From assembly GCF_020379485.1 (NCBI RefSeq), contig NW_026014710.1, positions 124,001 to 188,000 of the forward strand: a DNA stretch of 64,000 nucleotides, read 5' to 3'. The DNA is from Brassica napus (lineage: Eukaryota > Streptophyta > Magnoliopsida > Brassicales > Brassicaceae). Positions 30,296 to 41,041 of this stretch are shown piece after piece. Numbering within the stretch: the stretch's first letter is position 1; each line of letters begins with the position of its first letter. A program made the translations under genes and the position numbers. The notes under the pieces were generated by a model that did no database searches, was not told the DNA's origin, and worked only from the letters and a program-made list of their open reading frames with translations.

Positions 30296-31611
30296 CCTTC
30301 CTTGGATCTACATATCTCAATTCCAAGAAAGTATTTCATTTCACCCAAATCTTTAATCTCAAACATGGATTTAATGAACTCCTTGGTTGCTATGATACCT
30401 TCCTTATCACTTCCTGTGATAATGATATCATCAACATACACAAGAAGTGCAATCATACCTGAGGGAGTTGTGAGTGTGAAGAGAGTGTGGTCTAGTTCAG
30501 ACTTCTTGAAGCCACGGCCATTCAGAGTAGTGCTCAGCTTGTTGTACCAAGCCCTTGGTGATTGCTTCAGCCCATAGATAGCTTTCTTCAATCTTAACAC
30601 ATTCCCTTTCTTCACTAAGTGTTCCAGGCCTGGAGGTGGATGCATATATACTTCATCCTCAAGTTCACCTTGTAAGAATGCATTCTTCACATCCATTTGC
30701 CATAACCCCCATCCAAGATTCACAGCCAAGCTTAATACAATCCTTATTGTATGTAGTTTAGCTACTGGTGCAAAGGTTTCTATGTAATCTTCTCCATAAG
30801 TTTGAGTGAAACCTCTTGCTACTAGCCTTGACTTCTTCCTCTCAACCTTTCCATCAGCCTTATACTTGATTGTGAATATCCATTTACTACTCACAGCCTT
30901 CTTCCCTTTTGGTAACTCACTCTCATACCATGTATCATTCTTGATCATGGCTCCTGCCTCAGCTCCAACTGATTCCTTCCATTCTTTATCCATGATTGCT
31001 TCTTCATAGCTTCTTGGAATATAGTTCTCATCCAAGTTAACCATGAACGCACAATGTTCTTCAGGGTATTGAGCAAAGGAACACACAACTCGAGAAGGAT
31101 CCTCCACAGCTTGGGCATTGTAGTACACTCGCGTGTTTACCCAAGAGGAAGGATCCTTTCTAATCCTTGTGCTTCTCCTCAATACAGGTTGTTCTTGCAC
31201 TTGAACCTGCTCATCTTGTATATGTGGTTCTTGTGCTTCACTGTGATGTTCTTCATCTCCTTGGTCTTGCTCACCTTGATGATGAGAACCTGAGTTGAAC
31301 TCTTCTCCTTCTTCACTCAAGCCGACTCCTTCTTGGCCATTTTCTTGAGTTTCAGGTTCACTTCCCCCCTCATGATCAAGGTGAGGTGTTTGAGCAGCTC
31401 TTCTTGGTTCATTTGAGCTCTCTTCTGGTTGTCTACTTCTTGTGGACTGATCCTGATTCATCTTGATACCAAGACCTTCCAAAATCACTCTTAAGACTCC
31501 AGCCTTATCTGATGTAAGATCCCTCAAGTCTTCTTGATTCTTCTCTTCATAGTATCCTCTTTCTTCAATGAACTTCACATCTCTAGATACAAGTACCCTT
31601 CTAGCTTCTGG
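30296..31611 (-). pseudogene. COP-D linker and RT fragment of D2
   Basis: Frame from A-R-R-V-L-V-S-R-D-V-K (integrase C-terminus) through the acidic linker and RT with YVDD, ending at C-R-S-K-E-G-L where PAL is inserted. The open frame extends right to 31746 only because antisense N2 sequence stays open; those ~40 residues are not copia. It is nearly identical to the same part of D1. Confidence 0.9.
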
Positions 31612-32334
31612 TGTTGAACTGAAGAGAAGAATGGAGCTTGTACTTAGAGAGTTAGCTTGCAAAGAATAGAACTTGAAGAATGCCTTGTGTCTATCTGTTG
31701 CATTGCTTGTGATAGTAGGAATCAAACTTGATAAGTTGTTAATCAAGATTTGACATCAGTACTATTGAAAATGGTTAAATGCTTAATGTCAGTTCTAAAT
31801 AAACATGTCTTGTTAAAGATGATAGATTATATTATCTAATCATGCTTGCCTTCATGAGTTAGAAACTGAGTAAGATTAATGCATACTGCCTCTGTTTATT
31901 GTTGCATTTAGATTAAAGTCTAAGTTGCATATTAAGGAATGGTTAAAATTGCCTAAATACTTTGACTTGAATCTGATAAGGTCTTGCTTAGTATTTAGAG
32001 AATGGTTGCTTTCATAGATAAGAACTTGACATTGTCTTGATTCTATCTAATGCTATAAAGCTTGAGACATTGGTGATCAAACTTGATGAAGTCAAGGATT
32101 GATCCCAATGCAATTGTGTCTTATCTTTGCTAGAGTTTGAGTGATGTTTCAGGTTCACAAAAGGTGTTCCTAGTTCATCATCAAATCCAAGTTGAAAGAG
32201 AAAGAATGATGCCCATTGTGTGTACAATGGAGAGGTGTTACAAGAAGGGAGAAGCACAGATGGTTGTAAAACTCACTAGTGTTCTTCTTCTCAACATTGC
32301 AAGTACCAGAAGAAGAAGCCAACCGGGTCTAGGC
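31612..32334 (+). mobile_element. LARD N2, 5' fragment with internal deletion
   Basis: Starts TGTTGAACTGAAGAGAAG (N-type LTR) after TCTGG. After about 32 bp it jumps from LTR to internal sequence, which matches N3 at about 35530 onward. The junction shares TGTAC (31639-31643). Internal sequence then runs to GGGTCTAGGC (32334), where C2 is inserted. The expected continuation (AGTGGCATGCC in N3) is not found in the window. No coding content. Confidence 0.82.
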
Positions 32335-32914
32335 TGTTGAAATGAGCTGATCAGTATATGAGAGAAGATGTCCTAAGGAGTTTAAGAAGAGATGAGATGG
32401 TGTGAAGGAATGGAAAAGATGGGTTAGGGATCGACCAGGCCGTACAAGGCCGTACAGGCCGTACCATCCGGACCATGGTCGATCCATAACTCGGCTAAGT
32501 CACCTTTTACCCGAGTAAAAGGAGTTAACGGCCAAAGGGGATTTTACCATGAAGAGATGACCGTTTGGATGGCTAAGGGAGCTGGGTCTTATCTTGACAG
32601 GCTGGGACAGGCTGTATTGGCAAAAGCAGTCTTAGTAAAAGATCCCAAAAGCGTGTGGCCTCTCCTATTGGCTCAGTTTGAATTAAAGCAAACCTTATCC
32701 TTGACTTCACATGCTTATGCTTTCTGAAAACCCTTATGTCTCTTCCTATATATTGTAAACTCTGTCTTGATGAATGATTAACACGATTTGATGGTAATCT
32801 CTCTCTAGTTCATCATGTTTCTCTTTTACATTTCATAAATCATCCCATCTTCCCTTAATCTCACCATAATCTCTTTCTAATCTCTCAATACCTATTCTTA
32901 TCTCTAAAATCACA
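32335..32914 (+). repeat. 5' LTR of C2
   Basis: TGTTGAAATGAGCTGATC...AAAATCACA. CGTACAAGG cluster at about 32440-32470, TTTTACCCGAGTAAAA near 32507-32522, TTGACTTCACATGCTTA at 32701-32717 and TATATA near 32748. PBS TGGTATCAGAGCCAGG starts at 32915. Confidence 0.94.
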
Positions 32915-33015
32915 TGGTATCAGAGCCAGGTTGGCTGTGGTATTGAGGTTTCGAGTGTTCTTCAGCTTTAGTCCAAACTCATTTTCCTTTTCTCTTTCGG
33001 ATCAAACTAAACAAG

Positions 33016-33799
33016 ATGGAGGGAAACTACAAGATCATTACGGTTCCTGTTGCATTGAAGGGTAGTGGAAACTACCTGTTGTGGTCTAGGCTGGTGAAGA
33101 CAGCCATTGGGAGGCTAGGGTTATGGAGTCACATCACGGATGAAGGACCTAAACCAGTGGCCAAAGTAGGAGAAGGAAGTGAAGGTGATGGAGATCAAGT
33201 TGCTGCTGCCGAGAAGAAATGGATTCAAGAAGACTTGATGGTGCTCTCAGTACTACAAGGATCCCTTGAAGTCCATCTCCTAGATGCCTACAGCTACTGT
33301 GAGACTCCTAAACACCTGTGGGAAACCCTCCTGAAGACGTTTGGGAACACTACCAACCTAAGCCGGGTGTTTGAGCTCAAGAGAGCCATCAACAACCTTG
33401 CGCAAGAAGAGGAGGAGTTCTCTAAGCACTTGGGAAAGTACAGGTCACTCTGGTCTGAGCTAGAGACCTTGAGGCCAAGCACCATTGATCAAGAGACGCT
33501 CATGGAGAGGCGGGAACAAAGTGTTTGGTTTGATGTTGACGTTGAATCCGGCCTTTGGTGATGTTATTAAGCATATCTTAAGGTCTCCAAACCTTCCATC
33601 AATGGAGGAAGTGTGTGCACAGCTTCAAAAGGAAGAAGGGACGCTCGGCTTGTTTGGGGGAAGAGGGGAGGTGGCTCTATCCAACAAGGCTGAGGCAATC
33701 CAAGCAAACAAAGCTGCTTACCGTGGAGAGGAAAGGAAGTTCAGTGGCAACTGTGATCATTGCAAGAAGCCGGGGCATAAGAGGAGTCAGTGCTGGATC
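33016..33799 (+). pseudogene. COP-C gag, frameshifted, first piece of C2 polyprotein
   Basis: ATG 33016 (M-E-G-N-Y-K-I) begins a gag like that of C1. At about 33518-33523, after R-R-E-Q, roughly five bases present in relatives (E-Q-D-x-V-F-G) are missing. The frame shifts and the first ORF stops at 33561. The second frame continues with K-V-F-G-L-M-L-T-L-N to the CCHC knuckle CDHCKKPGHKRSQC and is then cut by N3 at Q-C-W-I. The two frames overlap around the lesion. The product would be a truncated capsid. Confidence 0.9.
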
Positions 33800-34717
33800 T
33801 GTTGAACTGAAGAGAAGATAGAAGGTGTTGGAAGAGTTTGGGAGAAGGTGGCCGATGGTACAAAGATAGGGCAAGACCTTCAGGAGTGTCCCTTGGTATC
33901 CAGAAGTGATCTGATGGTTGTGCAAAGATAGGGCCAAGTCTAGGAGGGACTTAGAAGCATATAGTTGAGGAGAATGGTCGAGTGTGCAAACTTAGGGCGA
34001 GGCCGTACGGAACGTACGGACCTGACCGATCCGGAAGTTCAAGACTCGACCATCTGAGTCTATTTGAAGTTGGTGCAAAAATAGGGCAAAGGATAGCTCT
34101 TAAGAGAAGAAGACAAAAGAGGCTCTTAAGAGAAGAAGACAAAAGAAGAAGCTGGCGCCAAGACAGGCTGTCTATGAGCTGTGTGAGCTGTAAAGAAGAA
34201 GCTATAGTGACCTTGTATCTGAACAGATACAAGGGCAGGTTCATGGGAGCCTTTAGCCAGCCAATAAGGAGCCAGCCTTCCCTTTGACCAGATTTGAATT
34301 AACCAACCAGGCACCAAAGAGAGTTTAACCAATCAGATGAGGCTATAATGACCAGATCAACTCTCCATCTCGTCCCTCCATCCTTCTAGTCTTTTATGAG
34401 CCATTAGATGTAGGTTTTAAGTTTATGGAATGTAAAGAGCATATATAAGCCTCTTATGATCATTTTGTAATCTTTAAGTGAGTAAGGGGGTTTCCCCTCT
34501 CCTTCTCTAATCTGAAACACTAATCTTCAGTCTCTTATTCTCTCAGTCTCTCTAGTCTCTTAAGTCTCTTAATCTTTGTTCTTAAGTCTCTCATACACTC
34601 ATAAACACTCTCACCAATCTCTCTCTCTATATCACCTAGAACAAGCTCTAATCATTCTTCATTGAAGCTTATACACACACATATACTACCAGAGTAGAGA
34701 TCTCTTTAAAAATCATA
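33800..34717 (+). repeat. 5' LTR of N3
   Basis: TGTTGAACTGAAG...AAAAATCATA. It includes a tandem duplication of a ~26-bp unit GCTCTTAAGAGAAGAAGACA... at about 34097-34148, a GTACGG motif pair at 34003-34026 and a TATATAAG promoter motif at about 34441. CT-rich R-U5 follows. The ~100-codon ORFs in it are duplicated in the other LTR and are probably chance. Confidence 0.92.
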
Positions 34718-37700
34718 TGGTATCAGAGCCAGGTTCATCAGAACCTGAGCTGTAGCTTCCGCACAACACAAGCTCTACCCTCAGCTCAAATCCAACCCTT
34801 GAAGACATTCCCATCCGAGTTCAGTTCCTCCATGAGAAGAAGACTGAAGGGCGTGTCTCTCATCCTTTCTCCTGTCTATACTGATGGAGAAACTCATTGG
34901 AAGCAGAAGTGTATGGAGAGGACTCACGAACCTCATCCAAGGCGCCTCCTCCAAGAGCTTTCTTCACCCGGTTCATCATGAAAGCTGTCAAGATGATGGC
35001 GCCTAGAAGACTTGAAGAAAGGAGGAGTCTTTGAGTTGGAGAAACAAGAAGGTGGCCATGAACTGAAGGAGTAGGAGGTGGGTGACTATCCAGACTCTCA
35101 GATTCAACAAAAGCCATGGCCAGTCCCCTTGGAGGTTTAAGGAACCAACCTGGTTCCTTGTGTAAGCGATTGTTTAAAACCCTCTTGATAATAAGCTTGT
35201 GTTGTTGACTGGTTATAATGTGTGGTGTGATTGAAAACCTGAGGATTGTTAAAGATTGATAAATTAAAATGTTTAGAATCTGTCCCAGGATACTTTAAGA
35301 GCTTTGTTTGGTGACTGAATGTGCTTAATATGCTTAGCTCCAGTTCATAGTAATGCTTAGTGTGATTAATTGAATCTGCTTGCATACATGGATTGAAACT
35401 GAATTTAAAGCTGTTGCATATAGTCTTGTGGCTGTCTTACATTGAAGCATTAGATTCATGTCTAAAGTGCTGAGTAAAGAAGCTTTAAAAGTGTCTAAGT
35501 AACTTGTCTTGAATCTGGTAGGATCTTGCATGTACTTAGAGAGTTAGCTTGCAAAGAATAGAACTTGATAATGCCTTGTGTCTATCTGTTGCATTGCTTG
35601 TGATATTGGGAATCAAACTTGATGATTTATTAATCAAGTTTTGACATCAATACTATTGAAAATGGTTAAATGCTTAATGTCAGTTCTAAATTAACTTGTC
35701 TTGTTAAGATGATAGATTATATTATCTAATCACACTTGCTTTCATGAGTTAGAAACTGATTAACATTAATGCATACTGCCTTGTTGCTGCCTTGGATTGT
35801 TGCATTTAGATTAAAGTCTAAGTTGCATATTAAGGAGTGTTTAAAATTGCCTAAATACTTTGACTTGAATCTGATAAGGTCTTGCTTAGTATTTAGAGAA
35901 TGGTTGCTTGCATAGATAATAACTTGACATTGTCTTGATTCTATCTAATGCTATAAAGCTTGAGACATTGGTGATCAAACTTGATGAAGTCAAGGATTGA
36001 TCCCAATGCAATTGTGTCTTATCTTTGCTAGAGTTTGAGTGATGTTTCAGGTTCACAAAAGGTGTTCCTAGTTCATCATCAAATCCGAGTTGAAAGAGAA
36101 AGAATGGTGCCCATTGTGTGTGCAATGGAGAGTTATCACAAGAAGGGTGAAGCGCAGATGGTTGTAAAACTCACTTGAAGCTCACTGGTCTTCCTCTTAC
36201 CATTGCAAGTAACTGAAGAAGAAGCCAACCGGGTCTAGGCAGTGGCATGCCTATTCAAGAGGGTGCTCAAACTAAGACAGAGCACTCTTGGCTCTGTGAA
36301 GAAGAAGGCTACTCTATCAAGGCGGCTTCTATTGTGAGGTGATTGAAGAAGTAGTAGCTGAAGCATCCACAAGCATTCCATCATGGTGGTAAATTCAGAA
36401 GGGTGATTGCAATAAGAGAAGAAGAAGAAGTGAGGATTCAGGTGGTAACTTTGAGAACCAGTCCTCATCATCTTAACCAAGGGAGTAAACCTAATCTCAT
36501 CTATCTTAATATGTCTTGATAGGTTTATCTCCTGATTATACTATGTGCTTTCCCTAATTCCATTAAGAGTTCATAGCTTCTAGTAGAATGTCTAGGCTAA
36601 TTGCACTGAAATTGTTTTGCTACTGCATTGTCTTATTGATATTAAGTAATGTCTAGAGTCCCAAAATCTCATGTTCTGTTCATTGAATTGTCTTGTGTAT
36701 TGCCATAGCTTGAAATCATCATGAATGTGTTGCAGAATTGAGTAGAATGTCTCTGCTGCTTGCATCATGATTGATAAGCTATTTTGCATACATAAGCACG
36801 TCTCATACTGTCTAAGTTCAATCCTGTTGTTATCTGATACTAGTGCCTATGTTTAATCCATTGATGAAAGTCTTGCATCAATTAGAAATTGTCTAAGTTG
36901 CTTGCATCATTGGTTTTGATTGAAACTGTTGTGCATAGCCTTGATATGGCTCATGGATTGAACCTGTTGCATTCATATAGCTAAAGCTTTTAAGATTGTG
37001 CATTCATGTATTATTGCATTTAAAAATGAGCCTAAATTGCAAATGTACTGATGTAAGCTTGCATTGCATTTAGAGAACTTAAAAAAAAAAAAATAGAACT
37101 TGCATTGTCATTGTTAGAGATTGAAATCTGCTGTCTTGACTCAGTCCAGTTCTGATTGTTGCTATGCCATAGTTAAATCCATCAGTGATGTCTTATAAGC
37201 ATTTAGAAGTATGTCTAAGCTATTTGAATCATTGACTTTGATAAAACTAGTGAGCATAAGCATGAATTGAGTCACTCTTGTCGCCTTGATTGCATAAGTA
37301 TCATCTATGCTTGTTTTTCATTTGGGTTGAATCTATTTCATTCATATAGTTAGTATGTAACCTAATGCATTCATCTATTGCTGCATTTAAAAAAAAACTG
37401 AATTGATTGTCTTTACTTGATTGTATTGATTGTCTAGCCTGTTTCAAGTATCATATTATTGTGGCATTGGTGATCAAACAGGATGGATAATCTTGGTTTG
37501 ATCCCAATGGGATGATCTGATCTTGCATTGAGTTGTGGTGGTGTTAGGTACACAAGGAAATGTGATACATGTAACTCGCCAACAAAGACAAGGGTCTTGT
37601 GCCATTGCATATCATCACAAGGACATGTTAGTCCATAACCTACAGGAAGTGTAGTGTGATTGAGTATGCAATGAGAGATGGCCATTGCATAATACCATTG

Positions 37701-38892
37701 GACATATCTAGTCCTTAGTCTACAGGAAGTGTAGCATGGGTCATTATGCAATGAGAGGTGTGACTTGTGAGACTCTCTATGGTGATTCAAACACCCTAGT
37801 TCCTGGTTAAGGAAGAGAGTAAACTCACAAGAAGAAAGCTATCATGAAAGATGATAGTTATTAGACCATGGAGATGCATAGGATCATCACAAGCTTAGCT
37901 CCTTCTAGTCTCGGTTCTAAGCTTGAGGGGGAGTCTTAATGCATATGATCCATGGTCAGTAACAAGTCTTTGCAAAGGCTTCTACAAAGGATCATCAACC
38001 GGACCAAGTCAGTGGCGTGTCTAGGTAAGAGGCTGTTCAGAGCAGTCTTGGCAAGTGAGGAAGAAAGCTCTCCATCAATGCGGCTTCAATGAGAGGTGAT
38101 TGAGGAGAAGCTGATGAATCCATTCTGCCCTTCCAAGAAGTTGATGATGCCATGAAGATGGTGCATTGGCCGAGTTAGAAAACTCACAAAAACACAAGGG
38201 AAGTTCCCTTAGACTTTTTTAAACTCTTTCTTCAATCTTTTTCATTCATCTTATTCATTGCTTGTGCTTGAAAAGATACTTAAGATGATCATGATTGAAT
38301 TATGGGATTGTGTGCATCAAGTGTGATGCAGGATATTCATTTTCTTGTTTTTAATAGGTACTGATGCACCTTTGGGATAATGAATCAGGTACCATTGCTT
38401 GTAGCCTCATTAAACAGTTCCGGGGAATCTCCTAGCTTCTCTAAAGGGGCTGTGAAGTCTGTTGAGAGGGGGAGACCCTAAACCTAGTCTATGAAGAGGG
38501 CAAGCCGAGTGTGAAGTATTGATCAGCCTCACTAGTGTTTTGAAGATGATCTGGTCGTGTCCTAGCTTCTCTAAGATGGCTGAGAAGTCAGTTGAGAGGG
38601 GGAGACTTCAAACCGGTTCCATGAAGAGGTGAAGCTGAAGTGTGAAGTGTGCGCAAAGCTGTGAAGAGTTGCTGCACCTGTTAGGCCGTGATCCAGAGCT
38701 TCTTGTGTCCAACCACATTGGTTCTAAGGCACAAGAGCTCACTGGCCAATCCCTAGGCTTTGGAGAGCTCTACTCTTTTTCCCTTGCAAGGTTTTGTCCC
38801 AATGGGTTTTCCTTGTAAGGTTTTTAATGAGGGAGACTCTTCAGAGTTCCAAGCTTGGCTTAGGATCTCCTAAAGTCAAGCTTGAGGGGGAG
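34718..38892 (+). other. N3 internal region, non-coding
   Basis: 4.2 kb without retroviral homology or long ORF. The PBS at its start and the copia-like stem-loop and polypurine tract at its end are the only recognisable retroelement parts. Two stretches, about 35880-36490 and 37400-38250, are diverged versions of each other (shared CATTGGTGATCAAAC, TTGATCCCAATG and ACCGG...CAGTGGC landmarks). Decayed ~290-bp units are seen at 36816-37045 and 37110-37405. Hairpin units like those of N1 lie at about 37599-37760. Confidence 0.78.
38782..38820 (+). other. Conserved 3' stem-loop of N3
   Basis: CCTTGCAAGG (38782-38791) and CCTTGTAAGG (38811-38820) around the same CCCAATGGG loop as the copia elements. 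The flanking words CTCTTTTTCCC and GTTTTTAATGAGG are also shared with copia. Confidence 0.74.
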
Positions 38893-39810
38893 TGTTGAAC
38901 TGAAGAGAAGATAGAAGGTGTTGGAAGAGTTTGGGAGAAGGTGGCCGATGGTACAAAGATAGGGCAAGACCTTCAGGAGTGTCCCTTGGTGTCCAGAAGT
39001 GATCTGATGGTTGTGCAAAGATAGGGCCAAGTCTAGGAGGGACTTAGAAGCATATAGTTGAGGAGAATGGTCGAGTGTGCAAACTTAGGGCGAGGCCGTA
39101 CGGAACGTACGGACCTGACCGATCCAGAAGTTCAAGACTCGACCATCTGAGTCTATTTGAAGTTGGTGCAAAAATAGGGCAAAGGATAGCTCTTAAGAGA
39201 AGAAGACAAAAGAGGCTCTTAAGAGAAGAAGACAAAAGAAGAAGCTGGCGCCAAGACAGGCTGTCTATGAGCTGTGTGAGCTCTAAAGAAGAAGCTATAG
39301 TGACCTTGTATCTGAACAGATACAAGGGCAGGTTCATGGGAGCCTTTAGCCAGCCAATAAGGAGCCAGCCTTCCCTTTGACCAGATTTGAATTAACCAAC
39401 CAGGCACCAAAGAGAGTTTAACCAATCAGATGAGGCTATAATGACCAGATCAACTCTCCATCTCGTCCCTCCATCCTTCTAGTCTTTTATGAGCCATTAG
39501 ATGTAGGTTTTAAGTTTATGGAATGTAAAGAGCATATATAAGCCTCTTATGATCATTTTGTAATCTTTAAGTGAGTAAGGGGGTTTCCCCTCTCCTTCTC
39601 TAATCTGAAACACTAATCTTCAGTCTCTTATTCTCTCAGTCTCTCTAGTCTCTTAAGTCTCTTAATCTTTGTTCTTAAGTCTCTCATACACTCATAAACA
39701 CTCTCACCAATCTCTCTCTCTATATCACCTAGAACAAGCTCTAATCATTCTTCATTGAAGCTTATACACACACATATACTACCAGAGTAGAGATCTCTTT
39801 AAAAATCATA
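38893..39810 (+). repeat. 3' LTR of N3
   Basis: 918 bp, same length as the 5' LTR, with substitutions seen near 38992, 39126 and 39282. It is preceded by AAGCTTGAGGGGGAG and followed by the GGATC duplication. Confidence 0.93.
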
Positions 39811-39815
39811 GGATC

Positions 39816-40312
39816 CTACACCCTCATTTGAAGCCAGCCAAGTTCAACAAGGAGAGGGAGGGACGAGCTCACCTTTCTGCAGAGACTAGTGAAGCCGGCA
39901 CATCAGGAGCTGGTTCATTGGATCATGCGGGTGAAAGTGGAGGAAGAGCCGTAGCCCCTCACCATCAAGGAGTAGGGAAGAACATGGAACATGAGGTGAT
40001 TAGGAAGTCTGATATTGATGCCCTGATCAAAGCTCTCAAGGAGTCTGGTAACACACTCAAAAACACTCTTGGTTATTCTTATGCTGCTCATGTGTTACCT
40101 AGAACCTGTGATAAGTTGCTAGAGAACCTTGATAACATGAGGATTGAATCTGACTCATACAGGACCTTTACTGCTGATAGAATGCCGAGAAATGAATTCA
40201 CATTGCTTGATCTCATTAGTAAATTGAAATTGGTAAGTGAAACACCTAGAAATCACATTGCTCAAGGAATAAAACCGTTGATTATTGATTCAGGTGCTTC
40301 ACATCATATGAT
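39816..40312 (+). pseudogene. C2 polyprotein, second piece (gag-protease junction)
   Basis: Continues the C2 frame after N3 (L-H-P-H-L-K-P-A-K-F). It runs through a variable gag-protease spacer to the protease active-site motif I-I-D-S-G-A-S-H-H-M, where E1 is inserted with TSD ATGAT. The spacer is poorly conserved between families. Confidence 0.9.
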
Positions 40313-40901
40313 TATAAGTTTTAGAGTATAAAGAGTAATCTGAGAGTTTAGGAGAGATTAGAGAAGTATTAGAGATGATTTAGAGTAGAATCTGAGATCA
40401 AGAGATTAAGAGAAAAGCCATGGAGGCTAAGGATAATCTGAACAGTCTAATCTTTATTAAGAGATGAGGTTACATATATATAGTCTGAGCAACAAGGGTT
40501 TCGAAAACTAATGAGAGACCATAAGCATGTGAAGTCAATAGGTAAAGGCTGGCTGAGTTTGAATCTGTCCAATGAAGGCTCTCACACGTTTGATGCCTTT
40601 GGGATCTTTGGCTAAAGTAGCTTTTGCCTTTCCAGCTGTGACAGCCTGTCAAGGCGCCTCTTATCTACTTCCTCAACGGTCTGATGGATCAGATAAGCTC
40701 CCAAGACTTTACCTCCAAGCTCCTTTCATCCGGATGAGTTACTCGGGTAACTTATAGTTACCATCATGTACGGCCTTGTACGGATGGTACGGCCTTGTAC
40801 GGTCCACTCCTCCTAAAGCCATCCTAACCCCTTCATGCCTCATCCTTCTCACAATCTCTAATCCCTTCATGCTTCTTCTTATCTCATAACTCATCTCAAC
40901 A
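40313..40901 (-). repeat. 3' LTR of E1
   Basis: Sense TGTTGAGATGAGTTATGAG...AACTTATA, another TG...TA LTR. GTACGG cluster at about 40768-40803, GTTACTCGGGTAAC near 40738-40751, conserved box (reverse) at 40522-40538 and TATATATA near 40475. Confidence 0.94.
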
Positions 40902-40968
40902 CTCCCCCTCAAGCTTGGCTTTGTGAAAGCCTAAGCTTGGACAGCCATGAGATCTTCCTCATTAAAAA

Positions 40969-41009
40969 CCTCACCAAGGAAAACCCATTGGGACAAAACC
41001 TTGATGAGG
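40969..41009 (-). other. Conserved 3' stem-loop of E1
   Basis: CCTCACCAAGG (40969-40979) and CCTTGATGAGG (40999-41009), pairing as a G-C version of the COP-A/C stem. Confidence 0.74.
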
Positions 41010-41041
41010 GAAAAAGAGTAAAGACCTCATGACTTAGAGGA

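Larger units (their letters stand above)
26825..31611 (-). mobile_element. COP-D copy D2, central pol segment (outermost visible element)
   Basis: Minus-strand copia pol interrupted by PAL (27393-30290) and cut on both sides: by A2 at 26824 and by N2 at 31612. The remaining pieces are 26825-27392 and 30296-31611. Its LTRs, gag and integrase lie outside the window. It is nearly identical to D1 over the shared part (for example S-R-Q for S-G-Q, S-Y-S for S-C-S). The host of the whole nest is therefore itself young. Confidence 0.88.
33800..39810 (+). mobile_element. LARD N3, complete non-coding copia-like LTR element
   Basis: 6,011-bp element inserted in C2 gag. LTRs are 33800-34717 and 38893-39810 (918 bp each; three differences seen by eye). 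TSD GGATC is at 33795-33799 and 39811-39815. PBS at 34718; stem-loop 38782-38820; polypurine tract 38878-38892. The interior lacks gag and pol. It is a different subfamily from N1 and N2: the first ~25 bp of the LTR are shared, but much of the rest of the LTR differs. Confidence 0.93.

Noticed and set aside
30283..31746. 487-codon ORF with its own N-terminus
   Set aside because: The first ~40 residues are antisense LARD N2 sequence that happens to stay open into D2 pol, and the last two codons are in PAL. It is a chimera of fragments, not a gene.
33982..34287. 101-codon ORF repeated at 39075-39380
   Set aside because: The repetition is simply the two LTRs of N3. An overlapping antisense frame is also open and no domain is visible.
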